DNA from: Streptococcus dysgalactiae subsp. dysgalactiae
GTDB taxonomy: Bacteria; Bacillota; Bacilli; Lactobacillales; Streptococcaceae
NCBI RefSeq assembly: GCF_900459225.1
Contig: NZ_UHFH01000003.1
Coordinates: 402,501 to 466,500 of the forward strand
Direction of reading: 5' to 3'
DNA length: 64,000 bases
The notes under the pieces were generated by a model that made no database searches, was not told where the DNA came from, and saw only the letters and a program-made list of their open reading frames with translations. The position numbers and the translations under genes were made by a program. Positions 56,872 through 64,000 of this stretch are shown piece by piece (position 1 is the stretch's first letter; the number at the start of each line of letters is the position of its first letter).

Positions 56872-57885
56872 ATGACTCAACATTACTATGAGCGATCTCA
56901 ATCGCCAATTGATTACGCCCTATCTAAGACCAAAAAGCAGTTGCGTTCGGTCAACTGGAACCACCTCAATGACGACAAGGATTTGGAGGTTTGGAACCGT
57001 GTTACCCAGAATTTTTGGTTACCTGAAAAAGTCCCTGTTTCTAATGACCTAACCTCTTGGCGGTCTCTAGGTGAGGACTGGCAGCAATTAATCACCAGAA
57101 CTTATACTGGCTTAACGCTGCTAGATACGGTGCAAGCAACTGTTGGAGATGTGGCACAAATTCAGCATTCACAAACAGACCATGAGCAAGTCATCTACAC
57201 GAATTTTGCCTTTATGGTTGCCATTCACGCACGGTCTTACGGGACAATTTTTTCGACTCTTTGCAGCAGCGAACAAATTGAAGAAGCTCATGAATGGGTG
57301 GTTTCCACTCAAAGTCTACAAGAACGAGCGCGTGTCTTAATCCCCTACTATACTGGCAATGATCCGTTAAAGTCAAAAGTGGCAGCAGCTATGATGCCAG
57401 GTTTCTTATTGTACGGCGGTTTTTACCTTCCATTTTACTTATCAGCCCGCGGGAAAATGCCAAACACCTCTGACATCATTCGCCTTATTCTGCGGGATAA
57501 GGTGATTCACAATTATTACAGTGGCTATAAATACCAACAAAAAGTAGCAGATCTTAGTCCAGAAAAACAGACTGAGATGAAGACATTTGTGTTTGACTTG
57601 CTCTATGAATTGATTGATTTGGAAAAAGCTTATTTAAAAGAATTGTACGATGGTTTTGATTTGGCAGAAGACGCTATTCGTTTCAGCCTCTATAACGCTG
57701 GAAAGTTTCTTCAAAATTTGGGATACGAGTCGCCATTTACAGAAGAAGAAACACGCGTTTCACCAGAAGTTTTTGCCCAGCTATCCGCGCGTGCAGATGA
57801 AAATCATGACTTTTTCTCAGGAAATGGTTCTTCTTATGTCATGGGCATAACAGAAGAAACCACCGATGACGATTGGGAGTTTTAA
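56872..57885 (+). CDS. nrdF: Class Ie (metal-free) ribonucleotide reductase radical subunit NrdF
   Basis: R2-like beta subunit of 337 residues. In ordinary class Ib NrdF the metal site is Asp, Glu, His, Glu, Glu, His. Here D85 (LTLLDT), H119 (FMVAIHARSYG) and H213 (RDKVIHNYY) remain but the three glutamates are V116, P176 (MMPGFLLYGGFY) and K210. This Val/Pro/Lys set defines the metal-free class Ie group described in Aerococcus and S. pyogenes, in which a nearby tyrosine, here Y123, becomes a DOPA radical with NrdI and superoxide. First gene of nrdF-nrdI-nrdE under paired NrdR boxes. The radical chemistry is inferred from the family. Confidence 0.93.
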   Translation: MTQHYYERSQSPIDYALSKTKKQLRSVNWNHLNDDKDLEVWNRVTQNFWLPEKVPVSNDLTSWRSLGEDWQQLITRTYTGLTLLDTVQATVGDVAQIQHSQTDHEQVIYTNFAFMVAIHARSYGTIFSTLCSSEQIEEAHEWVVSTQSLQERARVLIPYYTGNDPLKSKVAAAMMPGFLLYGGFYLPFYLSARGKMPNTSDIIRLILRDKVIHNYYSGYKYQQKVADLSPEKQTEMKTFVFDLLYELIDLEKAYLKELYDGFDLAEDAIRFSLYNAGKFLQNLGYESPFTEEETRVSPEVFAQLSARADENHDFFSGNGSSYVMGITEETTDDDWEF

Positions 57886-57888
57886 GGG

Positions 57889-58362
57889 ATGGCAGAGCTG
57901 ATTATTGTTTATTTTTCATCTAAGTCCAATAACACCCATCGCTTCGTGCAAAAATTAGGGTTGCCCGCCCAACGTATCCCGATAGATGATAGCCCAGTTG
58001 AGGTAGGTGTTGATTACCTACTGATTGTACCAACCTATGCTGCGGGCGGTTCAGATGCTAAAGGAGCAGTACCTAAACAAGTCATTCATTTTCTCAATAA
58101 CCCTACTAATCGTAAGCATTGTAAGGGAGTGATTTCTTCTGGAAATACCAATTTTGGAGATACCTTTGCCATTGCAGGACCTATCATTTCTCAAAAATTA
58201 CAAGTGCCTCTTTTACACCAATTTGAGCTATTAGGGACCGCTACAGATGTCAAAAAGGTGCAGTCGATTTTTGCCCGCTATCGACATCAGAAACACTCGA
58301 AACTTAAAAACAGACCGATGAACACAATACAGAAAGGACAACCTCATGTCACACCCCAATGA
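57889..58362 (+). CDS. nrdI: NrdI flavodoxin-like RNR activator
   Basis: A 157-residue flavodoxin-fold protein with the FMN phosphate loop YFSSKSNNTHRFV, the YAAGGSDAKGAVPKQV loop and SGNTNFGDTFAIAG. In class Ib it supplies superoxide to build the Mn(III)2-tyrosyl radical; with class Ie NrdF it drives tyrosine hydroxylation to DOPA. It sits 3 bases after nrdF and overlaps nrdE by 17. The C-terminal 30 residues are basic and Gln/Pro-containing. Confidence 0.92.
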   Translation: MAELIIVYFSSKSNNTHRFVQKLGLPAQRIPIDDSPVEVGVDYLLIVPTYAAGGSDAKGAVPKQVIHFLNNPTNRKHCKGVISSGNTNFGDTFAIAGPIISQKLQVPLLHQFELLGTATDVKKVQSIFARYRHQKHSKLKNRPMNTIQKGQPHVTPQ

Positions 58363-60532
58363 GTCATATCTCTCATTCAATGCCTTAACCCGATTTAAAA
58401 AAGCAGACGGAAGTTACCATTTTGATAGCGATACCATTGCTGTTGAACGCTACCTAGATGAACATATTTCTCCCAATCGAATGATGTTTCCATCTTTAGA
58501 AGAGAAACTAGCTTATCTCATTAAGGAAGGTTATTATGAGCAAGCTATCTTTGATCCCTATCCTGATGACGTTATCAAGGAAGCCTTTCAATATGCCTAC
58601 CAACAAGACTATCGCTTTTTAAACTTGATGGGAGCCATGAAATTTTACCAATCTTATGCCTTAAAAACTTTAGATGGCAAGTATTATCTAGAAACAGTTG
58701 AAGACCGTGTGGTCATGAATGCTCTCTTTTTAGCAAATGGGGATCAAACGTTACTATTTAATTTGATAAAGGACATGTTACACAGGCGATTTCAACCAGC
58801 AACACCAACTTTTTTAAATGCTGGTAAAAAACGACGGGGAGAATATATCTCTTGCTACCTTCTGCGTATTGAAGATAATATGGAATCCATTTCACGGGCA
58901 ATAGGGACCAGTCTTCAACTGTCCAAGAGAGGAGGAGGGGTGGCCTTATGCTTGACCAACCTTCGAGAAATTGGGGCACCAATAAAAGGAATTGAAAATC
59001 AGGCAACGGGTATCGTTCCTGTCATGAAATTATTAGAAGATTCCTTTTCCTACGCCAACCAATTAGGACAGCGTCAAGGTGCAGGTGCCGTTTACCTACA
59101 TGCCCATCACCCAGAAGTTCTTACCTTTTTGGATACTAAAAGAGAAAATGCCGATGAGAAAATTCGTATCAAGTCACTAGCCTTAGGGTTAGTTATTCCA
59201 GATATTACCTTTCAATTGGCAAAAGAAAACAAAGAAATGGCCCTCTTTTCGCCATACGATATTAAACGCGTTTATGGTAAGGACATGTCAGACATTTCCA
59301 TCACAGAGGAATATAACAAATTGCTAGCTAATCCAGCCATTAAAAAGACCTATATCAGCGCTAGAAAACTTTTCCAATTGATTGCAGAATTGCATTTTGA
59401 GTCTGGATACCCTTACCTCTTGTTTGATGATACGGTCAATCAGCGTAATCCTCATGCTCAAAAAGGACGGATTGTCATGTCAAATTTATGTTCTGAAATT
59501 GCTCAAGTGAGTACAGAAAGTACCTACAACGATGATTTGAGCTTCAAAGACATTGGAGAAGACATTTGTTGTAATCTGGGGTCAATCAATATCGCTGAAG
59601 CCATGGCTGATGCCAAACACTTTAGCCAGCTAATCACGACAAGTATCAGAGCTTTAGATCAAGTATCAAGAGCTTCTGATTTGTCTTGCGCCCCTTCTAT
59701 TGAAAAAGGCAATGCAGCTAATCACGCTGTTGGCCTAGGAGCAATGAATTTACATGGCTTTTTGGCAACCAATCATCTTTACTATGATTCAGAAGAAGCT
59801 GTTGACTTTACAGATTTGTTTTTCCATACTATGGCCTATCACGCTTTTAAAGCCTCTTGTCAATTGGCTAAAGAAAAGGGGGCTTTTGCCGATTTTGAAC
59901 AATCGACCTATGCCGATGGTTCTTACTTTAAGCAGTATGTGATAGAAGATGCCAAACCTAAAACAAAACGGATTGCTGCCTTGTTAAAAAGTTATGGCTT
60001 CCAATTACCAACTGTTGCTGATTGGAAGGCATTGGTAAGGGATATTCAAACCTATGGCTTAGCCAATGCACATTTATTGGCCGTTGCTCCGACAGGGTCA
60101 ATCAGTTACTTATCTTCTTGCACTCCAAGTTTACAGCCAGTTGTTGCTCCTGTTGAAGTGCGTAAAGAGGGGAATTTAGGTAGAATTTATGTCCCGGCTT
60201 ATCAGATTAATCAAGAAAATTATGCTTATTATGAACGTGGGGCTTATGAAATGGGTCCAGAACCCATTATTAAGATTGTAGCAGCAGCTCAAAAACATGT
60301 GGATCAGGCCATTTCATTGACTTTATTTATGACTGATCAGGCTACCACACGTGATCTTAACCGTTCTTATATTCAAGCTTTTAAACTAAAATGTGCTTCA
60401 ATTTATTATGTTCGAGTGAGACAAGAAGTTTTAGCAGGCAGTGAACAATACGACGAGGATAGCCAGTTGGATATGGTAGATAAAAATGGACTTACAGACA
60501 CAAACAATGAGTGTCAAAGTTGTATGATTTAG
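58346..60532 (+). CDS. nrdE: Class Ib/Ie ribonucleotide reductase catalytic subunit NrdE
   Basis: A 728-residue alpha subunit reducing NDPs. Redox-active cysteines in YISCYLL (C170) and DICCNLGSIN, the radical Cys with Asn and Glu in MSNLCSEIA, the tyrosine pair in IYYVRVRQ, and the C-terminal CQSCMI that takes electrons from NrdH or thioredoxin. No ATP-cone at the N-terminus, as in class Ib. No nrdH lies in the cluster; a separate nrdHEF set is expected elsewhere in the genome, as in S. pyogenes. Confidence 0.95.
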   Translation: MSHPNESYLSFNALTRFKKADGSYHFDSDTIAVERYLDEHISPNRMMFPSLEEKLAYLIKEGYYEQAIFDPYPDDVIKEAFQYAYQQDYRFLNLMGAMKFYQSYALKTLDGKYYLETVEDRVVMNALFLANGDQTLLFNLIKDMLHRRFQPATPTFLNAGKKRRGEYISCYLLRIEDNMESISRAIGTSLQLSKRGGGVALCLTNLREIGAPIKGIENQATGIVPVMKLLEDSFSYANQLGQRQGAGAVYLHAHHPEVLTFLDTKRENADEKIRIKSLALGLVIPDITFQLAKENKEMALFSPYDIKRVYGKDMSDISITEEYNKLLANPAIKKTYISARKLFQLIAELHFESGYPYLLFDDTVNQRNPHAQKGRIVMSNLCSEIAQVSTESTYNDDLSFKDIGEDICCNLGSINIAEAMADAKHFSQLITTSIRALDQVSRASDLSCAPSIEKGNAANHAVGLGAMNLHGFLATNHLYYDSEEAVDFTDLFFHTMAYHAFKASCQLAKEKGAFADFEQSTYADGSYFKQYVIEDAKPKTKRIAALLKSYGFQLPTVADWKALVRDIQTYGLANAHLLAVAPTGSISYLSSCTPSLQPVVAPVEVRKEGNLGRIYVPAYQINQENYAYYERGAYEMGPEPIIKIVAAAQKHVDQAISLTLFMTDQATTRDLNRSYIQAFKLKCASIYYVRVRQEVLAGSEQYDEDSQLDMVDKNGLTDTNNECQSCMI

Positions 60533-60555
60533 AGGAGCTGCATTGAAAAGTAAGT

Positions 60556-60597
60556 AAAGGAGTTTGAGAGCGATCTCAGCTCCTTTTAGCCTTTTTT
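60556..60597 (+). terminator. Terminator after nrdE
   Basis: AAAGGAG-GAGA and TCTC-CTCCTTT arms (60556-60569, 60574-60586) around GCGA, then T-runs. Confidence 0.82.
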
Positions 60598-60656
60598 TAA
60601 ATCGCATTAGAACAGAAGTTACTCTCACTGATTATCCTTAAACAAACAACTGTCGA

Positions 60657-60711
60657 AATAGTTAGAAAATTTTGAAAAAACTATGGTATTTCTTCTAAAT
60701 TTTGTTATAAT
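60657..60711 (+). promoter_or_regulatory. brnQ -10 box with weak CodY-like sequences
   Basis: TATAAT at 60706-60711. AATAGTTAGAAAATT (60657-60671) matches 12 of 15 CodY-box positions and AATTTTGTTATAATA (60697-60711) 11 of 15. CodY control would make sense for a branched-chain amino-acid carrier but the matches are modest in such AT-rich DNA. Confidence 0.4.
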
Positions 60712-60831
60712 AAAAACCAACTATTCAAATGAAGAGCGTTAATAACTGATCATTAGGGTTACTACACTCATTTGAAAGAGTATGATTTATGGAAAGGATG
60801 CTAGTCACGGGATTAGCATAAGTGGTCGCCT

Positions 60832-62166
60832 ATGGTAAAAAAAGGCTTTTTAACAGGATTGCTTTTATTTGGCATTTTTTTCGGAGCAGGGAATCTCATT
60901 TTTCCACCAGCTTTGGGAGTGGCATCAGGTCAAGACTTTTGGCCAGCTATTCTAGGGTTTTGTTTATCAGGTGTTGGTTTAGCTATTTTGACCTTGCTTT
61001 TAGGTACTGTGACGAATGGTGGCTACAAGACAGAAATGGCTCAAAAGTTTAGTCCCTGGTTTTCGCTCACATTCCTTGTTATCCTTTATTTAACTATTGG
61101 ACCCTTGTTTGCTATTCCGAGAACGGCAACTGTTTCTTTCGAGGTTGGATTGAGCCCAATTGTAGGGCACAGTCCTATCGCTTTATTGCTCTTTTCCGCT
61201 TGTTTTTTTGTGGCCGCCTATTTGCTTGCTATTCGACCAAATGGTATTTTAGATAGTGTAGGTAAACTCTTGACACCAGCATTTGCCCTGCTCATTTTAT
61301 TACTTGTCCTAGTAGGAGCTGCTGTTTATGGCCATAACGATAGTGCAAAAACAAGTGTTGAGTATGCAGGAAAAGCTTTTGGTACTGGTATTCTTGCTGG
61401 TTATAATACTCTCGATGCCCTGGCGGCTGTTGCCTTTTGTTTGGTGGCTACAGAAACCCTTAAGAAATTTGGGTTTCAAAGTAAAAAAGAATACCTCTCG
61501 CCTATTTGGGTAGTAGGCATTGTCACCAGCGTCGCTTTTAGTATCTTGTATATCGGTCTGGGCTTTTTGGGAAATAAGTTTCCTGTCCCAGCAGATGTCT
61601 TGGCTGATCCTAATATTAATAAGGGAGCTTACGTGCTATCACAAGCTTCTTACCATTTATTTGGTTCCTTTGGCCGCTTCTTCTTAAGTGTTATGGTCAC
61701 TCTGACTTGTTTTACCACAACGGTTGGATTGATTGTGTCGGTCTCTGAATTCTTTGCTAAAAGCTTCCGTTTTGGTAGATACACGTTTTTTGCTAGTGTT
61801 TTTACTTTTATTGGCTTTTTGATTGCTAATTTAGGTTTGAATGCTGTGATTACTTTTTCTATTCCAGTGCTGACTCTCCTTTACCCAATTGTTATCGTGA
61901 TGGTACTGATTATTTTGATGAACAAATGGGTTCCCTTATCTAAAAAAGGAATGTCTCTGACCATTGGTTTGGTGACCTTAGTCTCCTTTATTGAGGTCTT
62001 AGCTAGCCAATTTCACCAAGACACCTTAACACATTTAGTGGAACTACTGCCTTTTCACGCTGTTTCAATGGGATGGTTGTTACCCACGCTTCTTGGCTTA
62101 GTTGTCGCTTTGCTATTACCAGATAAACAAAAGGGCACATCATTTGATTTAAGTCAATTCGATTGA
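60832..62166 (+). CDS. brnQ: Branched-chain amino-acid carrier BrnQ
   Basis: A 444-residue LIVCS-family sodium or proton symporter with 12 membrane helices: GLLLFGIFFGAGNLIFPPALGVASGQDFW at the start and TGILAGYNTLDALAAVAFCLVA. Imports Leu, Ile and Val, giving a secondary-transport route beside the LivKHMGF ABC system in this window. Confidence 0.94.
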   Translation: MVKKGFLTGLLLFGIFFGAGNLIFPPALGVASGQDFWPAILGFCLSGVGLAILTLLLGTVTNGGYKTEMAQKFSPWFSLTFLVILYLTIGPLFAIPRTATVSFEVGLSPIVGHSPIALLLFSACFFVAAYLLAIRPNGILDSVGKLLTPAFALLILLLVLVGAAVYGHNDSAKTSVEYAGKAFGTGILAGYNTLDALAAVAFCLVATETLKKFGFQSKKEYLSPIWVVGIVTSVAFSILYIGLGFLGNKFPVPADVLADPNINKGAYVLSQASYHLFGSFGRFFLSVMVTLTCFTTTVGLIVSVSEFFAKSFRFGRYTFFASVFTFIGFLIANLGLNAVITFSIPVLTLLYPIVIVMVLIILMNKWVPLSKKGMSLTIGLVTLVSFIEVLASQFHQDTLTHLVELLPFHAVSMGWLLPTLLGLVVALLLPDKQKGTSFDLSQFD

Positions 62167-62614
62167 CCAGATAAGGGAAAAATATCTAAACAATGAAAAT
62201 CACTCTGAACGTTAGACCTATTCTCTAAGATTCAGGGTGTTTTAACATGTCTGATGGTCAGAGAAGAAGTTACTAGTATCTGCGAGCTACCTATTACTGA
62301 TAATGATGAAAAGGAAGACATTAATCTGCTTGACATGAAATGAAGGGTGTTTTTTGCTAATAATATGTCATACAAACTAGAGGGCAATCTAAAAAACATC
62401 TTATGGATAGTAGCCAAGGTAATTGTTTTCACAGTAGTTATGGCTGAAATTAGTAGGTTTGTGGAAATTTAGTCAATTAAGCTTTTACAAATAGAGCTTA
62501 GTATTTTACGTTTAACAGTGCTAAAACTTCCTATTCTCCAAATCTGGAGCGGTCAATTATATGAGATAAGAAAATGGAGAAATACGAATTTAAAACCCTT
62601 TGATATAGCGACAC
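62167..62614. other. Gene-free AT-rich stretch before the IS region
   Basis: A brnQ terminator-like hairpin (CACTCTGAA 62201-62209 with TTCAGGGTG 62231-62239, then TTTT). Beyond it only short, overlapping ORFs without family features; possibly decayed sequence flanking the insertion sequences. Confidence 0.5.
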
Positions 62615-63056
62615 TGCACTCCATTAATGGGACAGAAGAAAAACACTTTTAGGCGACCAGTTTTCTATAGTCTACAGGCGACTGGTCGTTTAATCTCTGT
62701 TGAAGTCTAGTTTCATTATAAAATGTGATGTCATTTTTGACAATATCTGTTACACTATCTTTGGTTAAGTGTCTCCAGTTATGGAGATAGCAGGTTTCAG
62801 TCTTTAGAACAGAATGAAACCTTTCGATACAGGCATTATCTGCTGGTGTCCCCTTACGAGACATTGAGCGGATGATGCCTTTTTTGTTACAAACTTGATA
62901 GTAAGCCTTTGAGGTATATACCGAGCCTTGGTCGCTGTGTAAAAGTATTCCCTCAGGCCAAGATAGCTGATTGACCGTGTCCAGGATGAAGTCTGTATCC
63001 TGACAATCCGAGATAGTATCAGCCACAATTTCACGGTTGCAGAGGTCCATGACGGA
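62615..63056 (-). mobile_element. Remnant of a different IS3-family element
   Basis: One end is recognisable at 62615 as TGCACTCCATTAATGGGACA, the type of terminal repeat found in IS3 elements. The element is cut at 63056/63057 by the end of the second IS150-type copy. The 5' part of its transposase should lie beyond 64000. Confidence 0.75.
62649..63056 (-). pseudogene. Transposase C-terminal fragment (rve integrase core)
   Basis: About 136 codons of an IS3-family OrfB: VMDLCNREIVADTIS, the second catalytic Asp in LLHSDQGSVYTS, and the Glu in CIERFHSVLKTE, ending in LNDQSPVDYRKLVA. The first catalytic Asp and all upstream domains are absent because of the insertion, so it is inactive. Confidence 0.88.
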
Positions 63057-63091
63057 TGGACTTGTCAAGAAAAAATAGACCTAAAGTTAAG

Positions 63092-63949
63092 CTAATTAGT
63101 AACTATTTTTTCAAATTCTACAGGTGAGAGATACCCTAAAGCTGAATGCAGACGTTTAGGGTTATAGTAAGTCTCAATATATTTAAAAATCTCAAGCTGA
63201 GCTTGCTCAATAGTTGCGAAATGAGCATTATTGACAAGCTCTCTTTTTAATGTTCTATAAAAGGCTTCCATGAGTGCATTATCGTATGGATTACCTTTTC
63301 GACTCATACTGGACTTACATTTTTTCCGTCTAAGTAGGGCCTGAAATCGTGCCCCGGTATATTGAGACCCCTGATCTGTATGGACGATTACCCCTTCTTT
63401 AGGCTTTTCTCTATCATAAGCTTGATTGAAAGCCTCTGTTACCAACTTGTCTTGCTTACGTCGGCCAATTGCCCAACCAACAATCTTTCTACTATAAACG
63501 TCTATAAAGACAGATAAATAAAGTATTCCTTCTTGTGTAGGGATATAGGTTAAGTCTCCTAGCCATAATTTATTCTTACCAGTCGCTTGGAAACATTGAT
63601 TAACAAGATTGGGACGAGTTAATGAAGAACATCGACGGTTATAGTATTTATAGTTATATCGACTTTCTTTAGCATAGAAACCTAACTGATGAAGGAGTCT
63701 ACCAACACGTTTATGATTGACATGCATGCCACGTCTACAAAGTTCTTGGGTAATTCGTACACTTCCGTAACGCTCTTTATGTTCATAGAAAATGGCTTTA
63801 ATCATTTCCTTCAAGGCTTCATTCTCAACATGCCTTGAAGATGGAAGACGTTTTAAATAAGCATAGAAACCTGAACGGGAAACTTGAAAAGTTTGACAGG
63901 CGTGATGACTATTCAAGCTAACACTATTTTCCTTCAGAAACCGAAATTT
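63092..63949 (-). CDS. IS3-family transposase OrfB, intact
   Basis: HTH_21 (RYGSVRITQELCRRGMHVNHKRVGRLL) then the rve DDE domain: first Asp in WLGDLTYIPT, second in HTDQGSQYTG, Glu in NALMEAFYRTLKRE. Intact where copy 1 is frameshifted (KESRYNYKYY). The track of 274 codons begins at 63916, but the true product is an OrfAB fusion made by -1 shift at the AAAAAAG heptamer (- strand of 63982-63988). The start coordinate is therefore nominal. Confidence 0.88.
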   Translation of the reverse strand, partial: KFRFLKENSVSLNSHHACQTFQVSRSGFYAYLKRLPSSRHVENEALKEMIKAIFYEHKERYGSVRITQELCRRGMHVNHKRVGRLLHQLGFYAKESRYNYKYYNRRCSSLTRPNLVNQCFQATGKNKLWLGDLTYIPTQEGILYLSVFIDVYSRKIVGWAIGRRKQDKLVTEAFNQAYDREKPKEGVIVHTDQGSQYTGARFQALLRRKKCKSSMSRKGNPYDNALMEAFYRTLKRELVNNAHFATIEQAQLEIFKYIETYYNPKRLHSALGYLSPVEFEKIVTN

Positions 63950-64000
63950 TATTTCCGGTTTGGCTTCAAGAAGACCTGGAACTTTTTTAGAAGAGCTAAT
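63949..64000 (-). CDS. IS3-family transposase OrfA, 3' end only
   Basis: The last codons of OrfA (LALLKKFQVFLKPNRK as in copy 1) read into the window from the right edge and stop at 63949. The rest lies outside. Confidence 0.75.
   Translation of the reverse strand, partial: LALLKKFQVFLKPNRK

Larger units (their letters stand above)
63057..64000 (-). mobile_element. IS3-family (IS150-type) insertion sequence, copy 2, cut by the window edge
   Basis: Same element as 51875-53115 in the opposite orientation. Its right terminal repeat TGGACTTGTCAAGAAAAAAT starts at 63057. By the length of copy 1 it should end near 64297. It lies inside the transposase gene of another IS. The target duplication cannot be seen from one side. 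Confidence 0.9.

Noticed and set aside
62232..62432. 66-codon - strand ORF after brnQ
   Set aside because: No motif, no ribosome-binding site, and it lies in AT-rich sequence near a terminator.
51875..64000. Composite transposon made of the two IS copies
   Set aside because: The segment between them carries housekeeping genes (metG, nrdFIE) and each IS has a separate insertion context (own target site; nested in another IS), so independent insertions are simpler.
1..64000. CRISPR array, prophage, rRNA or tRNA genes
   Set aside because: No regularly spaced repeats, phage structural genes or recognisable cloverleaf or rRNA sequence were found on reading.

Overview
The window is a low-GC Gram-positive chromosome segment from a pyogenic Streptococcus. 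The gene content and order (murI to yidD, the fhu/siu locus, murE next to murJ, upp-clpP, lctO followed by a SpyCEP-type cell-envelope protease, metG, nrdFIE) match the Streptococcus pyogenes group. The CEP protein differs clearly from the S. pyogenes SpyCEP I remember, so a sister species such as S. dysgalactiae or S. canis is more likely than S. pyogenes itself. This is inference; no alignment could be run. No rRNA, tRNA, CRISPR array or prophage was seen.

Layout. 1-7056: end of a BI-1 membrane protein, yneF, then a tightly packed + strand run murI-rdgB-phosphoesterase-cbpB-xerD-like-scpA-scpB-(short ORF)-rluB-yidD, joining wall precursor supply, nucleotide sanitation, c-di-AMP sensing and chromosome segregation. 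7086-9567: a terminated small RNA or leader, trmL, an FMN riboswitch with ribU, and a PAP2 phosphatase. 9744-15378: mnmL-mnmM (tRNA wobble-U modification), a CNNM/HlyC protein, pflA, ppaC and a DUF1803 gene. 15423-20896 (- strand): siderophore ABC transporter fhuC-D-B-G and murE; murJ diverges from murE. 22816-25764: upp, clpP with a CtsR operator, DUF4298, ylbF-ylbG. 26013-31386: branched-chain amino-acid ABC transporter livKHMGF plus a CBS-ACT protein, with a near-consensus CodY box in the promoter. 31473-35396: tmk-holB-ricT-yabA-rsmI-DUF5684. 35443-40628: cutC, serC-GNAT, ogt-arsC/Spx, two VOC proteins, exoA. 40918-44701: SdpI-like protein and the lactate pair lctP, lctO, each with a textbook cre site. 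44977-51803: CEP protease and a membrane protein of unknown function. 51875-53115: an IS3-family (IS150-like) element. 53146-62166: yoaK, metG, nrdFIE, brnQ. 62615-64000: an IS3-family remnant interrupted by a second copy of the first IS, in opposite orientation.

The most notable system is nrdF-nrdI-nrdE. The NrdF metal ligands are changed to Val116, Pro176 and Lys210, the signature of the metal-free class Ie ribonucleotide reductase that uses a DOPA radical, and two NrdR boxes lie exactly 31 bp apart upstream. Other points: an IS inserted with a 4-bp duplication in the foot of a terminator hairpin; a candidate small RNA with an unusual repeat-covered promoter before yoaK; a structured RNA before trmL; a XerD-like protein lacking catalytic residues; a 15-bp repeat shared by the divergent cutC and serC promoters; and a cysteine three residues before the catalytic histidine of the CEP protease.

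The legible regulation suggests nutrient sensing: CodY (liv, perhaps brnQ), CcpA (lctP, lctO, perhaps pflA), CtsR (clpP), NrdR (nrd) and FMN (ribU).
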